Origin: Collinsella sp.
Lineage (GTDB): Bacteria; Actinomycetota; Coriobacteriia; Coriobacteriales; Coriobacteriaceae
Reading direction: 5' to 3'
Assembly (NCBI GenBank): GCA_019414345.1
Contig: DXMF01000011.1
Coordinates: 1-45,100 of the forward strand
Length of the DNA stretch: 45,100 bases
The number at the start of each line of letters is the position of its first letter. The stretch's first letter is position 1. This document shows positions 1 to 8,415 of the stretch, piece by piece. Below the pieces are notes generated by a model. The model was not told where the DNA came from and searched no databases. It saw only the letters and a list, made by a program, of their open reading frames with translations. A program made the translations under genes and the position numbers.

Positions 1-49
1 CGGGCCGTGTTCCGCTATGCGGTTGTCAATTTGCGAAAGAAATTATGCG

Positions 50-745
50 TCACCGCTTGCGCTGCTTGCCCTTGGTCTCCTGGGGCTTGTCGCCCTGTTT
101 TGCTTCGGCAGCGGCCTTTTCTGCCTTCATCTTCTTGCGTTTGGTCTCGATGCGGAGTTTTTTGTTGATGCGCGCCTTAAGGAAGGGACCGAACTGCTCG
201 GCATCGCCGCGGACAAAGGTGTCCTTAGGGATCGTCACGCCCTGGTCGGCGAACATGGCCACAAAGATGCGCTCGCCGTCGAGCACGTGGTCGAGCTTTT
301 CAAACGGGAAGAACTGCGACTTGCCGCTCGTGCCCCAAACCATCAGGCCGTCCTCGTTGGCGGCGACGCGGCGATAGCGGCCACCCATGGACTCGTCGGC
401 CTCAACGGCGTCGATAAAGTCGCGGGCGAGGGTGTGGTGCAGGTTTTTGCTCCACCAGGCCAAAAAGGCGCCGAATACGATCAAGACGACGCCAAACTTG
501 ATCCAGTTGCCGCCGGCCACCAGCATGCCGATGCCGATGAGCGCGGCAATTGCCGCGGCGACATACAGCGAGCCGCGACGCCTGGGCGAGGCGACCAGGC
601 GGGCGAAGTCGGTGACGAGGTCGTTTTCGTATTGGTACTCGTTGAGGTACAGGATGCCGTCGTCGGCTGCGGCCTGCTCCTCGAGCGCGACCTCGACCTG
701 GTCGGCTGCTTCGGAGGGAATGAGGTTGCTCTCTGCGTCTGCCAT
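50..745 (-). CDS. YcxB-like two-TM membrane protein
   Basis: Predicted 231-residue membrane protein of unknown function. An acidic N-terminus (about residues 1-55) is followed by two hydrophobic segments near residues 59-77 and 82-98. A soluble domain follows that resembles the YcxB-like C-terminal domain, with a pattern of the type EDGLMVWGTSGKSQFFPFEKL. The C-terminus is very Lys/Arg-rich. The gene is divergent from dnaX, with about 116 bp between the two starts. Homology to the YcxB family is by pattern only. A role cannot be given. Confidence 0.7.
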   Translation of the reverse strand: MADAESNLIPSEAADQVEVALEEQAAADDGILYLNEYQYENDLVTDFARLVASPRRRGSLYVAAAIAALIGIGMLVAGGNWIKFGVVLIVFGAFLAWWSKNLHHTLARDFIDAVEADESMGGRYRRVAANEDGLMVWGTSGKSQFFPFEKLDHVLDGERIFVAMFADQGVTIPKDTFVRGDAEQFGPFLKARINKKLRIETKRKKMKAEKAAAEAKQGDKPQETKGKQRKR

Positions 746-861
746 GCTCTTTGGACTCCTATCGCGGCGGGCTCGCCGTACGGGTTATTATGGAATGCAG
801 TATGCCGTGCGACCGCATGGCCGCCGCGGCAACAAGACTCAGTATACCCGGGGGAGCACCC

Positions 862-3345
862 ATGGAATCGTTGTACCGAAAGTATCGCCCGCTCACCTTT
901 GACTCCGTGGTGGGCCAGCAGCATATCGTCTCGACGCTCGAGCACGCCATCACCGAGGGGCGCCTGTCCCACGCCTACCTGTTCTGCGGACCGCGCGGCA
1001 CGGGCAAGACCACCATGGCGCGCATTCTGGCCAAGGCGCTGCTGTGCCGCAATGCCGAGGCGGCGCGCGCCGAGGGTGCAAGCGGCTGCATGCCCGACGG
1101 TACTTGCGAGGAGTGCGAGCTCATTGCCGAGGGTAACCACCCCGATGTCTACGAGCTCGATGCCGCCTCCCGCACGGGCGTGGACAATGTGCGCGAGGAA
1201 ATCATCAACTCCGTCAACTTTGCCCCGGTGCGCGGCAAGTACAAGATCTATATCATCGACGAGGTCCACATGCTCACGACGGCGGCGTTCAACGCGCTGC
1301 TCAAGACGCTCGAGGAGCCGCCGGCACACGTGATCTTTGTGCTGTGCACCACCGACCCGCAAAAGATTCTGGAGACCATCCTCTCGCGCTGCCAGCGTTT
1401 CGATTTCCATCGCATCGGCAACGAGGATATCGAGCGTCGCCTGGCATACGTGTGCGAGCAGGAGGGCTTCGATTACGACGATGAGGCGCTGGCTATCGTG
1501 GCGCGCCATGCCAAGGGCGGTATGCGCGACGCGTTGTCCACGCTGGAGCAGCTGAGCGTCTTTGGCAACGGTTCTGTGCATGCGGACGACGCCCGCTCGC
1601 TTTTAGGCGAGGTTTCGGACCAGATTCTGGGCGAGTTTTCCCGCGCCATTGCCGATCGCGATGTTGCCGAGCTCTATGGACTGATCCGTGCGCAGGTCGA
1701 GGAAGGAAACGACCTGCTGGAGCTGACGCGCGACCTGGTAGCGCATGTGCGTGACGTGTACGTTGCCTGCGTTGCCGGTGCCCGTGCCGAGCTGTTTGAG
1801 GGCGGCTCCGAGCAGGCCGAGGCGCTTGCTGCCGAGGCCGCTGCCTTTGGCGAGCATCCTGCCGACCGCCTGGCCCGCGTGCTGACGGTGCTCGACGATG
1901 CCGCACTGGAGATGAGGGGCGCGAGCGACGTGCGCCTGGTGCTCGAGATTGCCTGTACGCGTCTGGCACGTCCCGAGGCTGATTTAACGATTGAGGCATT
2001 GGCCGAGCGCGTGGCTCGCTTGGAGGCCATGGTTGCCAACGGCGCCGTGCCGGCGAGCGTGGCTGCTGCTCAGGCCGCCGCGCCTGCAGCATCCGTACCC
2101 GCTGCTGCCCAACAGCCGACGCTCATTTCGGGCGCTCGTGCTGCCGCTCCGGCGGCACCCGCTGCCCCCGCTGCTACGTCCGCGCGCCAGGGCGGTATGC
2201 CTTGGGACCGTGGTGCTGCTGTTCCGGCTGCCCAGCCTGCGTCCCGTTCTGCGTCCGTGTCAGCTTCCAAGCCTGCAGCGCCTGCACCTCAGCCTGCGCC
2301 AACTCCGACGCCTCAGCCCGTTGCGGCCCCCGCGCCTGCCACCGCTCCGGCACCTAAGCCCCAGTCCAACAATGCCGCCCAGGTTGCCGCCGCCGGTACT
2401 GCCGAGACGCCCGCGGTCGATGATGCCGGAGAGCTGCAGCGCAAATGGGCCGAGGTTGTCGAGCGTGTCAAGGCGCGTCAGGCTTCCTACGCAGGGCTTT
2501 TGCTCAACGCTCGCGCCACGGCCGACGACGGCTCCAAGCTCACGGTCTCGTTCCCCGCGGGCTCGACCTTTGCCATGAAGATGCTCGGACGCGCCGACAC
2601 GCAGTCGGTGGTCCTGCCGACAGTCAGTGCGGTCTTCGGTCGTCGTACCGTCGACTATGTCCTGAATGGGGGTGGCACGCCGGCTCCTCAACATGAGGAG
2701 CATTCTCCATCTGCACGGGCTGCGGTATCTGCGGACCCGCAACCCGTGTCCTCGGCGGCCCCTGTATCCTCGAGCGCCAGCGCTCCACAGCAGCAAGCGA
2801 CGCCGGTGATGGCACCGACCCCGTCGGCGCCTGAACCCGTTGCGCCCAAACCGGCTGCTCCGGTCCCCGGGCCTAAGCCCGCCGCCGCGCCTGCGCCCAA
2901 GTCATCCGACCTGGCTAAGGCCCCCTGGCTGCGCTCCGACAACCCCGCCGGCGCTCCTGCCACAGGCAAGCTCCCGACCGAGCCCGCACCCCGAGCGCCC
3001 GAGCGCGCGTCCGCTCCCAAGGCTCAGCCGTCTGCGCAGTCTGCACCGTGGGAATCCGAGCAGGTGCCCTACGATGACGCCATGGTCGGCGGTTTTGCTG
3101 CCGATGCCGGCGGGGACGATCTGCCCCCGTTCGACGTGCCGGGTGCGGCGTCCGCGCCCAAGCCCGCTGCAACTGCCCCCAAAGAGGAGGACGCTCCTGC
3201 GGCTCCCTGGGAGTCCAACCCCGGCGCGGGCAGCCCCTTCGGCCATCAAGGCGCAGCCCCAAGCATCCCGCAGACCGAGGACGAAGCCAAAGCCCTCATC
3301 CGTAGCGTCTTCGGCCAGTCCACCATCTTCAAACCGGTGGAGTAG
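862..3345 (+). CDS. dnaX: DNA polymerase III subunit gamma/tau
   Basis: Clamp-loader ATPase that loads the beta sliding clamp on DNA as part of the replisome. The ATG at 862 was chosen because a GGGGGAG ribosome site lies just upstream and the protein then begins with the typical YRKYRPLTFDSVVGQ motif. Walker A (GPRGTGKTT) is at residues 43-51. Zinc-binding cysteines are at about 62, 76, 82 and 85. Walker B (IIDEVHML) is at 131-138, and the SRC arginine-finger motif (ILSRCQRF) follows. At 827 residues it is longer than most homologs, because of extended Ala/Pro-rich low-complexity stretches after residue 430 and again in the last 200 residues. A putative TATTAT -10-like sequence lies at 786-791. 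The ybaB-recR pair downstream is the classical neighbourhood. Confidence 0.95.
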   Translation: MESLYRKYRPLTFDSVVGQQHIVSTLEHAITEGRLSHAYLFCGPRGTGKTTMARILAKALLCRNAEAARAEGASGCMPDGTCEECELIAEGNHPDVYELDAASRTGVDNVREEIINSVNFAPVRGKYKIYIIDEVHMLTTAAFNALLKTLEEPPAHVIFVLCTTDPQKILETILSRCQRFDFHRIGNEDIERRLAYVCEQEGFDYDDEALAIVARHAKGGMRDALSTLEQLSVFGNGSVHADDARSLLGEVSDQILGEFSRAIADRDVAELYGLIRAQVEEGNDLLELTRDLVAHVRDVYVACVAGARAELFEGGSEQAEALAAEAAAFGEHPADRLARVLTVLDDAALEMRGASDVRLVLEIACTRLARPEADLTIEALAERVARLEAMVANGAVPASVAAAQAAAPAASVPAAAQQPTLISGARAAAPAAPAAPAATSARQGGMPWDRGAAVPAAQPASRSASVSASKPAAPAPQPAPTPTPQPVAAPAPATAPAPKPQSNNAAQVAAAGTAETPAVDDAGELQRKWAEVVERVKARQASYAGLLLNARATADDGSKLTVSFPAGSTFAMKMLGRADTQSVVLPTVSAVFGRRTVDYVLNGGGTPAPQHEEHSPSARAAVSADPQPVSSAAPVSSSASAPQQQATPVMAPTPSAPEPVAPKPAAPVPGPKPAAAPAPKSSDLAKAPWLRSDNPAGAPATGKLPTEPAPRAPERASAPKAQPSAQSAPWESEQVPYDDAMVGGFAADAGGDDLPPFDVPGAASAPKPAATAPKEEDAPAAPWESNPGAGSPFGHQGAAPSIPQTEDEAKALIRSVFGQSTIFKPVE

Positions 3346-3399
3346 CTGTACGGGCGGGTATACTGCTCAGGAAGAGACTTCTTTGAACGGAGCGAGCTT

Positions 3400-3660
3400 A
3401 TGATGTGGGAATATGTCCGCCTCGAGGACGATACGCAAGTTTCGTATTCCGAAGTCCGTGAGGACAACACGGTGAAGGTCGTTGTGGAGCGCCCGCGCGA
3501 TTGGGGTTTTGACGCGGCGGAGTGTATCTTGCCGGCATTCAATTGGGTGTCACATGAGGGCTTTAGCGAAGCGGACCTCAAAGAACTCGATGATTTCGTG
3601 CGTAACAATGCCCCGCTCATCCTGCGTTTTGCCTACGAAGGCGGACGAGTCTATGCCTAG
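3400..3660 (+). CDS. Small hypothetical protein, 86 aa
   Basis: Short acidic protein with no recognised family. It starts ATGATG, with a GGAGCGAG ribosome site about 6 nt upstream, 54 nt after the dnaX stop and in the same direction, so it may be cotranscribed with dnaX. There is no signal peptide or membrane segment. The sequence alternates beta-type stretches with a helical C-terminal segment (SEADLKELDDFVRNNAP). Codon use matches the chromosomal neighbours. It is probably a real conserved hypothetical. Confidence 0.65.
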   Translation: MMWEYVRLEDDTQVSYSEVREDNTVKVVVERPRDWGFDAAECILPAFNWVSHEGFSEADLKELDDFVRNNAPLILRFAYEGGRVYA

Positions 3661-3682
3661 TCTCTTCCGACTCGGCCATATA

Positions 3683-4150
3683 TCACTTTCTTTTGTCCGG
3701 GCGCATCTGTATTTCGGACATGTGTAGTGTGGTGCCGCGTATATCGCATTCGAGCAGACAAGCGCGTGACGGTCGGCCTAGGGTGCTGAGGTCGATACGA
3801 TACGTCGCATGGCCGTCCGTGTACTCGACTTGCTCGGCGTTGACGGTTGCTCCGATTGTAAATAAAGAGCCCAGTTCGGCATCGACAATCTTGGAGTCCT
3901 TTATCTTGACCTTGAACTCTTGGTAGAGGGACGGGCTGTTGTAGTAAATGGTTCGGGTTCCGTCGGTGCATTCATCGGTCGTCTCCCATTTGACGACGGG
4001 CTGGTCCGAGCTGGCTATCAGCAGTTCTGCTCCAAAAGCTATGGCATGGGTGATGACAACCAGCAATGCCCAGCCGACAAAGAGATAGAGAACCACATAT
4101 GCAACGGGGTGTTTTGAGCGGATGTTTTGGAGCGCGTCGGGGGCATTCAT
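3683..4150 (-). CDS. Membrane-anchored hypothetical protein, 155 aa
   Basis: Unrecognised protein with one strongly hydrophobic segment at about residues 16-46, followed by an extracytoplasmic-looking domain with two spaced cysteine regions. A strong GGAGGTG site lies 7 nt before the ATG at 4150. It is convergent with the 86-residue gene on its 3' side, leaving about 22 bp between them, and diverges from ybaB. The N-terminal segment could be an uncleaved signal anchor. Function is unknown. Confidence 0.65.
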   Translation of the reverse strand: MNAPDALQNIRSKHPVAYVVLYLFVGWALLVVITHAIAFGAELLIASSDQPVVKWETTDECTDGTRTIYYNSPSLYQEFKVKIKDSKIVDAELGSLFTIGATVNAEQVEYTDGHATYRIDLSTLGRPSRACLLECDIRGTTLHMSEIQMRPDKRK

Positions 4151-4292
4151 GGGGCACCTCCAAATTGCAATCTATGACAATCAAATTATACCCTGCCGCC
4201 ATGTGCTCCGCCTCGAGCAGCGGTTTGGCATTTAGCTATTTAGTGGCACACATGAAATGCCGGATTCGGCTCTACTAGATTGAGTATGCGAT

Positions 4293-4327
4293 ATTATGCA
4301 ACCTTGCATAATTCGGCCTTGCATAAT
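4293..4327. promoter_or_regulatory. Palindromic TTGCATAAT sites upstream of ybaB
   Basis: ATTATGCAA (4293-4301), two bases, then TTGCATAAT (4304-4312) form a perfect 9-bp inverted repeat. A third half-site TTGCATAAT follows at 4319-4327, 15 bp on. The arrangement is operator-like. It lies in the 339-bp gap between the divergent genes at 4150 and 4490. The rest of that gap holds no gene I can support, only a possible -10 (TACGAT, 4409-4414) without a good -35. Confidence 0.4.
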
Positions 4328-4489
4328 CTTTGCGCGTGGTTTGTATTGGAGGACATGTATATCGACTGAGGTAGCGTGTCCGCCCCGCTTGCTTGCCCCG
4401 CGCCGTGGTACGATTTTTGAGTTTGAAAGTCCCGTCGCGCTCCGGCTGCCCTTGCAGCTTGTCGCGCGGCCGCACGTAAAGGAGCCATC

Positions 4490-4810
4490 ATGGCCGGTAT
4501 GAACATGCAGCAAATGATGAAGCAGGCTCGCAAGATGCAGGAGCAGCTTGCCGCCGCGCAGGAAAACCTTAAGTCCCAGACCGTCGACGCCTCTGCCGGC
4601 GGCGGCATGGTCAAGGTGACCGTTAACGGCGAGATGGAGCTTGTCAACCTCACCATCGACCCCGATGCCCTCGATCCCGAGGACGTCGATATGCTGCAGG
4701 ACATGATCATGGCTGCCGTCAACGAGGCCGTCCGCGGTGTCAACGAGCTTGCCAACAAGCAGATGGGCGCCATCACCGGCGGCCTCAACATCCCGGGCAT
4801 GCCGTTCTAA
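4490..4810 (+). CDS. ybaB: YbaB/EbfC nucleoid-associated protein
   Basis: Small (106 aa) dimeric DNA-binding protein of the YbaB/EbfC family, which coats DNA and is nearly always found next to recR. The N-terminus MNMQQMMKQARKMQEQLA is the family's helical signature, followed by the beta core and the DPEDVDMLQDMIMAAVNEA helix. AAGGAG lies 6 nt before the ATG. recR starts 13 nt after its stop, so the two form an operon. Confidence 0.93.
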   Translation: MAGMNMQQMMKQARKMQEQLAAAQENLKSQTVDASAGGGMVKVTVNGEMELVNLTIDPDALDPEDVDMLQDMIMAAVNEAVRGVNELANKQMGAITGGLNIPGMPF

Positions 4811-4823
4811 GACACGCATATAT

Positions 4824-5420
4824 ATGAGTGCCAACCATAGTCTGCAAAAATTGCTCGATGAGCTGGGCCGTCTGCCGGGCATTGGTCCCAAGTCGGCCCA
4901 GCGCATCGCCTATTACCTGCTCGAGGCCGATGCCGAGGAGGCGCGCCGCCTGGCCGAGGCTATCCTGGAGGTTAAGCAGGAGGTTCACTTTTGCAGCCGC
5001 TGCTTTAACTACGCCACGGCCGACGAGTGCTCCATCTGCCAGGATTCGATGCGCGATACCACTCGCATTTGCGTGGTGGGCGAGCCGCGCGACGTCCAGG
5101 CAATCGAGCGCACGGGCAGCTACCATGGCCTGTACCATGTGCTAGGCGGCGTGATCAGTCCCATGGACAAGATTGGTCCCGAGCAGTTGCACATTCGTGA
5201 GCTGCTGGCACGCTTGGGCCACGAGGACATCCACGAGGTCATCATCGCCACCAACCCCAATATCGAGGGCGAGACCACGGCGAGCTACCTGGCCCGCACT
5301 ATCAAGCCGCTGGGCGTTGAGGTATCGCGTCTGGCGAGCGGCCTTCCCGTGGGCGGCGACCTGGAGTATGCCGACGAGCTTACGCTTGGGCGCGCCATCG
5401 AGGCCCGTCGCACGATTTAG
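4824..5420 (+). CDS. recR: Recombination protein RecR
   Basis: RecR acts with RecF/RecO to load RecA at gaps during recombinational repair. The helix-hairpin-helix (LPGIGPKSAQRIAYYLL) is at residues 17-33. The zinc finger cysteines are at 57, 60, 69 and 72, and the Toprim domain begins with ICVVGEPRDV. The 198-residue length is normal. The ATG at 4824 gives the expected N-terminus, although the ribosome site is weak, which fits translational coupling to ybaB. Confidence 0.95.
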   Translation: MSANHSLQKLLDELGRLPGIGPKSAQRIAYYLLEADAEEARRLAEAILEVKQEVHFCSRCFNYATADECSICQDSMRDTTRICVVGEPRDVQAIERTGSYHGLYHVLGGVISPMDKIGPEQLHIRELLARLGHEDIHEVIIATNPNIEGETTASYLARTIKPLGVEVSRLASGLPVGGDLEYADELTLGRAIEARRTI

Positions 5421-5458
5421 GTGGCGAGCCTGCTCCTGCCGTATGTCTTCATCACGAC

Positions 5459-5486
5459 GCACGGGGTAGCCATAATTTCCCCGTGC
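5459..5486 (+). terminator. Hairpin after recR
   Basis: GCACGGGG and CCCCGTGC form an 8-bp perfect stem around a 12-nt loop, 39 nt after the recR stop. No clear T-run follows, so it may be a weak terminator. Confidence 0.4.
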
Positions 5487-5625
5487 GACTGTAAGTTTGT
5501 TGTGCAACAAAGATGCTTTGTATCCGCTTATCGCATGGATGCTTCCACTCGCATCCTTAATTTGCCCATTCGTTGCGCAACCTTTTGGGTTCGCTGATAC
5601 ACTCAAATATGGATTCGAATGAATG

Positions 5626-5648
5626 CGCCGCTCCCGAGCGGCGTGTTT
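5626..5648 (+). terminator. Leader hairpin with T-run before secreted-protein operon
   Basis: CGCCGCT and AGCGGCG form a 7-bp stem with a CCCG loop (5626-5643), followed by TGTTTTTG. It ends only a few bases before the GGAGGAG ribosome site of the gene at 5666. It could terminate upstream transcription or act as an attenuator in the leader. Confidence 0.5.
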
Positions 5649-5665
5649 TTGTTGGAGGAGAACGC

Positions 5666-6571
5666 ATGCGGCCCGGTGGCACTCAGACAAAGCGCGGCGC
5701 CGCGGTGCGCATGCGACGCCGACTGGGCTTGGCGCCGCGGGCGTACGCACTGCTGTCTTGCTCGCTGGTGCTGGTCATAGCTGGCGTTTCTGCCTATGGC
5801 ATGACCGTGCCGTCCATGATGCAGGCACATGCCGCACGCGAACCGCGCGTGGGGCATGAGGTCAAAAGTGACCTGGGGACCACGACTGGATATGCTTGGG
5901 CAAGTGTGGTCGCGCATATTGTGTTTGGCACCGGCGACGCGGACGGCGCCGAGGCCCCGGACAACGAAGTCACGCTTGCCAATGGCAAAACCATCGTGCT
6001 CACCAACACCAAGATCATCGATCGGTTGTCCAACAATAGCGTGGCGGCAACGGTGAATAAGGTCGAGCAGCAGAAGGAGCAGGACGCCCAGCAGTCCGGA
6101 AAGCCCGGTAGCTCGGATACTTCTGGCTCCGGCTCGGATTCGTCGAGTTCGGGCGGTGGCTCTGGGTCGGGTTCCTCTGCCGGAGGGTCTGGAAACGGCG
6201 GCTCGACGGGCGGCAACACTGACAACGATGCAAACTCCGGTGGCCTTTCCGCTGCTGAGGAAGAGAGCATTCACAGCTGGCTTGTGACCAAGTACAACAT
6301 GCTCGACGGCTATGTTTCTCGTGCCAATGACGTGGTCTCGACCTATAACTCTACGGGAGATCCCAGGCCGTGCGACAGCCTGGTCGGGGAGATGTTTGTC
6401 ATTCGAGCCGAGTTCGGTCGTCAGACATTCTCGCCCCGGTCAAAGTGGTATCAGCAGTATGCCAATCTGTGGGGCTGTTACACCAACCTATGTCAATGGG
6501 TCGGCCATTACGGCGATGATGACGTCGCGCTCGGTAACTTCAACAATAACGTGGCGGCGCTTGCCCTATGA
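5666..6571 (+). CDS. Secreted or membrane-anchored Ser/Gly-rich protein
   Basis: Unrecognised 301-residue exported protein. The ATG at 5666 follows a GGAGGAG site. The basic N-terminus and a hydrophobic segment at about residues 26-45 form a signal anchor or signal peptide. The next ~100 residues are predicted extracellular, then a long Ser/Gly linker (about residues 145-190), then a C-terminal domain rich in aromatic residues with three cysteines. The stop overlaps the start of the kinase gene (ATGA), so the genes are translationally coupled. It may be a surface partner or substrate of the kinase/FHA pair, which is an inference from operon position. Confidence 0.75.
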   Translation: MRPGGTQTKRGAAVRMRRRLGLAPRAYALLSCSLVLVIAGVSAYGMTVPSMMQAHAAREPRVGHEVKSDLGTTTGYAWASVVAHIVFGTGDADGAEAPDNEVTLANGKTIVLTNTKIIDRLSNNSVAATVNKVEQQKEQDAQQSGKPGSSDTSGSGSDSSSSGGGSGSGSSAGGSGNGGSTGGNTDNDANSGGLSAAEEESIHSWLVTKYNMLDGYVSRANDVVSTYNSTGDPRPCDSLVGEMFVIRAEFGRQTFSPRSKWYQQYANLWGCYTNLCQWVGHYGDDDVALGNFNNNVAALAL

Positions 6572-8412
6572 TGACCGATCTTGCATCCACCACACCACAA
6601 TCGCTCGGTCGCGATTCCATGGTCGGCCTGCGCCTGGCGCGTGTCGACGGGTTTGAGCCGGCCATTGCGCTCGGTCAGGACGAACTGCCTGCCTATCTGC
6701 GTCGTTTTACGATGCTGTTTGCCGACGAAGCCACCATGCGCCGTGGCGGTATCGGCCGCGTGACGCGTGCCGTCAACGCCCAAGGCGAGGCCGTGGCACT
6801 CAAGCAGCTCATCTTGCCGACGCGCGATGAGTTTGACGACGATGCAGCTCACGAGGCGCTGGTCGCCAAGTTCAAGGCGGCGTTTCGGGAGGAATACGAA
6901 TGCCATCGCGCCCTTTCGGGTCTTAAGGGCTTTCCCCGCCTCTATGGCTGGGGCGAGGTCGACGGTGTGCCTGCAATTGTCATGGAATGGGTCGAGGGCG
7001 AGACGCTTGCCCGCTTGCGTTCGCGACTCGCCGTGGACGATGCCGGACGCCTGTCGCCGCTTGTGGCGGCGCGTCTGGGTCGCGACCTGTTCGATCTGCT
7101 CTGCCGTATGAGCCTGGTGGGTGAGGGCTTTGTCCATCGCGATATCTCGCCCGCTAATATTATGGTGCGTACGGCGCGTCTACCGCTTGACCGGCAGCTT
7201 GCCGAGGGCACCTTTGACCTGTGCCTGATCGACTTTGGCTCGTCGCTGGCGCTCGAGCCTGCGTCGGCCGTGGCCGGTACCGGCGGCAAGGCGTCGTTTA
7301 CGGAGCGCTATGCCACGCTGCGTCGCGCGACGGTTGCCTATGCCCCACCCGAGATGCTCACCGACGATATTCCCGACCTGCGCGCTTTGCGTATGTCACC
7401 GGCGATTGACGTCTATGCCGCGGCAAGTACGGTTTACGAGCTCATTGCCGGCGTCGCGCCATACGAAGCCACGCCGAGCACTTCGGGCACCTCGGGTTCG
7501 CGCAAAAAGACGCGCGACATCGCGAGCCCCTACCGTCTCAAGATGGACACACGGCCCGACTATCCCATTGGTGCCCATGCGCCCGGTTGCGATTTGACTC
7601 AGCTGCTTCGTCGTGAGCCCGATGTGGCGCTCGCCGCGGCCGAGCAGGCCCAGCAGCTAGGGCTTGAGCCGGATTCCGAAGAGCTACGCGATGCGCTGGC
7701 GTTTGTCGATGCCCAGCTGTTCGACGTGGTGATGGCCTGTCTGTCCAGCCATCAAAAAGATCGTCCCGAGCCGGCGGCGGTCGAGGCGGCGCTCTCGGCG
7801 TTTTGTGACCACTATGCGCAAAATGTCGGTCGTTCGCTCCGCGGCGAGCCGCTCACGCCGTGCCCCATGGATGCGTCTGGCCGCGCGGTTCGTCGCGCGG
7901 CGATGATCGGTGCGGCGGTCGTCTGTGGCGTGGTTTGGGCTGTGGTCGTGGTTTCGGCCGCGCTGCTGGCGTCGGGCGCTCGCGTGACGGCGACTTTGGG
8001 ATCGCTCGTGTGGTCTGGGTCGCTACCGGGTATTATTGCCGCACTGGCGTTGGCGCTGCCAGGCATAGCCGGCGTTGCCGCGGGGGCACTTGCGCGCGAT
8101 CGGCGCTCGGGCTTCCTGCAGGGCGTGCTTGCGCTTTCTGCCTGCGAGGTTCCGGTGCTGGTTGTGGCTGCATGTAGTGTATTTTCCCAACGCGCCGTGA
8201 TGGGCGGCCTTGTTGCCGCTCTGGTTGCGACCTATACGCTTACGTGGTTTTTGCTTGCGATGGGCTTTGCCTTTGAACTTCCCGTTTCGGCACCACGACG
8301 CACAAAAGCCCAGATGGCGACTCCGCTTGCCGGTGGAGCCGCAGCTGCCCGTACTTTTGGCGGACCTGTCGAAGTATCGTCCGATTCTATTTCTACGACC
8401 AAGGAGGCCTAG
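6568..8412 (+). CDS. Membrane Ser/Thr protein kinase (PknB-like)
   Basis: Eukaryotic-type Ser/Thr kinase of 614 residues. Catalytic motifs are intact: the ATP-binding Lys in VALKQL (near residue 77), HRDISPANIM (near 190) and DFG in LIDFGSS (near 222). There is an insertion in the kinase lobe between about 305 and 350. The C-terminal ~170 residues contain about four hydrophobic membrane segments, unlike PknB with its single TM and PASTA repeats, so ligand sensing is probably different. It overlaps the upstream secreted-protein gene by 4 bp and is followed after 3 bp by the FHA gene. FHA domains bind phosphothreonine, so the kinase probably phosphorylates or signals to that neighbour. Confidence 0.87.
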   Translation: MMTDLASTTPQSLGRDSMVGLRLARVDGFEPAIALGQDELPAYLRRFTMLFADEATMRRGGIGRVTRAVNAQGEAVALKQLILPTRDEFDDDAAHEALVAKFKAAFREEYECHRALSGLKGFPRLYGWGEVDGVPAIVMEWVEGETLARLRSRLAVDDAGRLSPLVAARLGRDLFDLLCRMSLVGEGFVHRDISPANIMVRTARLPLDRQLAEGTFDLCLIDFGSSLALEPASAVAGTGGKASFTERYATLRRATVAYAPPEMLTDDIPDLRALRMSPAIDVYAAASTVYELIAGVAPYEATPSTSGTSGSRKKTRDIASPYRLKMDTRPDYPIGAHAPGCDLTQLLRREPDVALAAAEQAQQLGLEPDSEELRDALAFVDAQLFDVVMACLSSHQKDRPEPAAVEAALSAFCDHYAQNVGRSLRGEPLTPCPMDASGRAVRRAAMIGAAVVCGVVWAVVVVSAALLASGARVTATLGSLVWSGSLPGIIAALALALPGIAGVAAGALARDRRSGFLQGVLALSACEVPVLVVAACSVFSQRAVMGGLVAALVATYTLTWFLLAMGFAFELPVSAPRRTKAQMATPLAGGAAAARTFGGPVEVSSDSISTTKEA

Positions 8413-8415
8413 GCC

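Noticed and set aside
745..862. Signal recognition particle RNA before dnaX
   Set aside because: The conserved SRP RNA core is not present in this 117-bp gap.
481..1581. Minus-strand frame opposite dnaX
   Set aside because: A shadow of dnaX. It runs into the YcxB-like gene in a wrong frame and has no ribosome site at the start.
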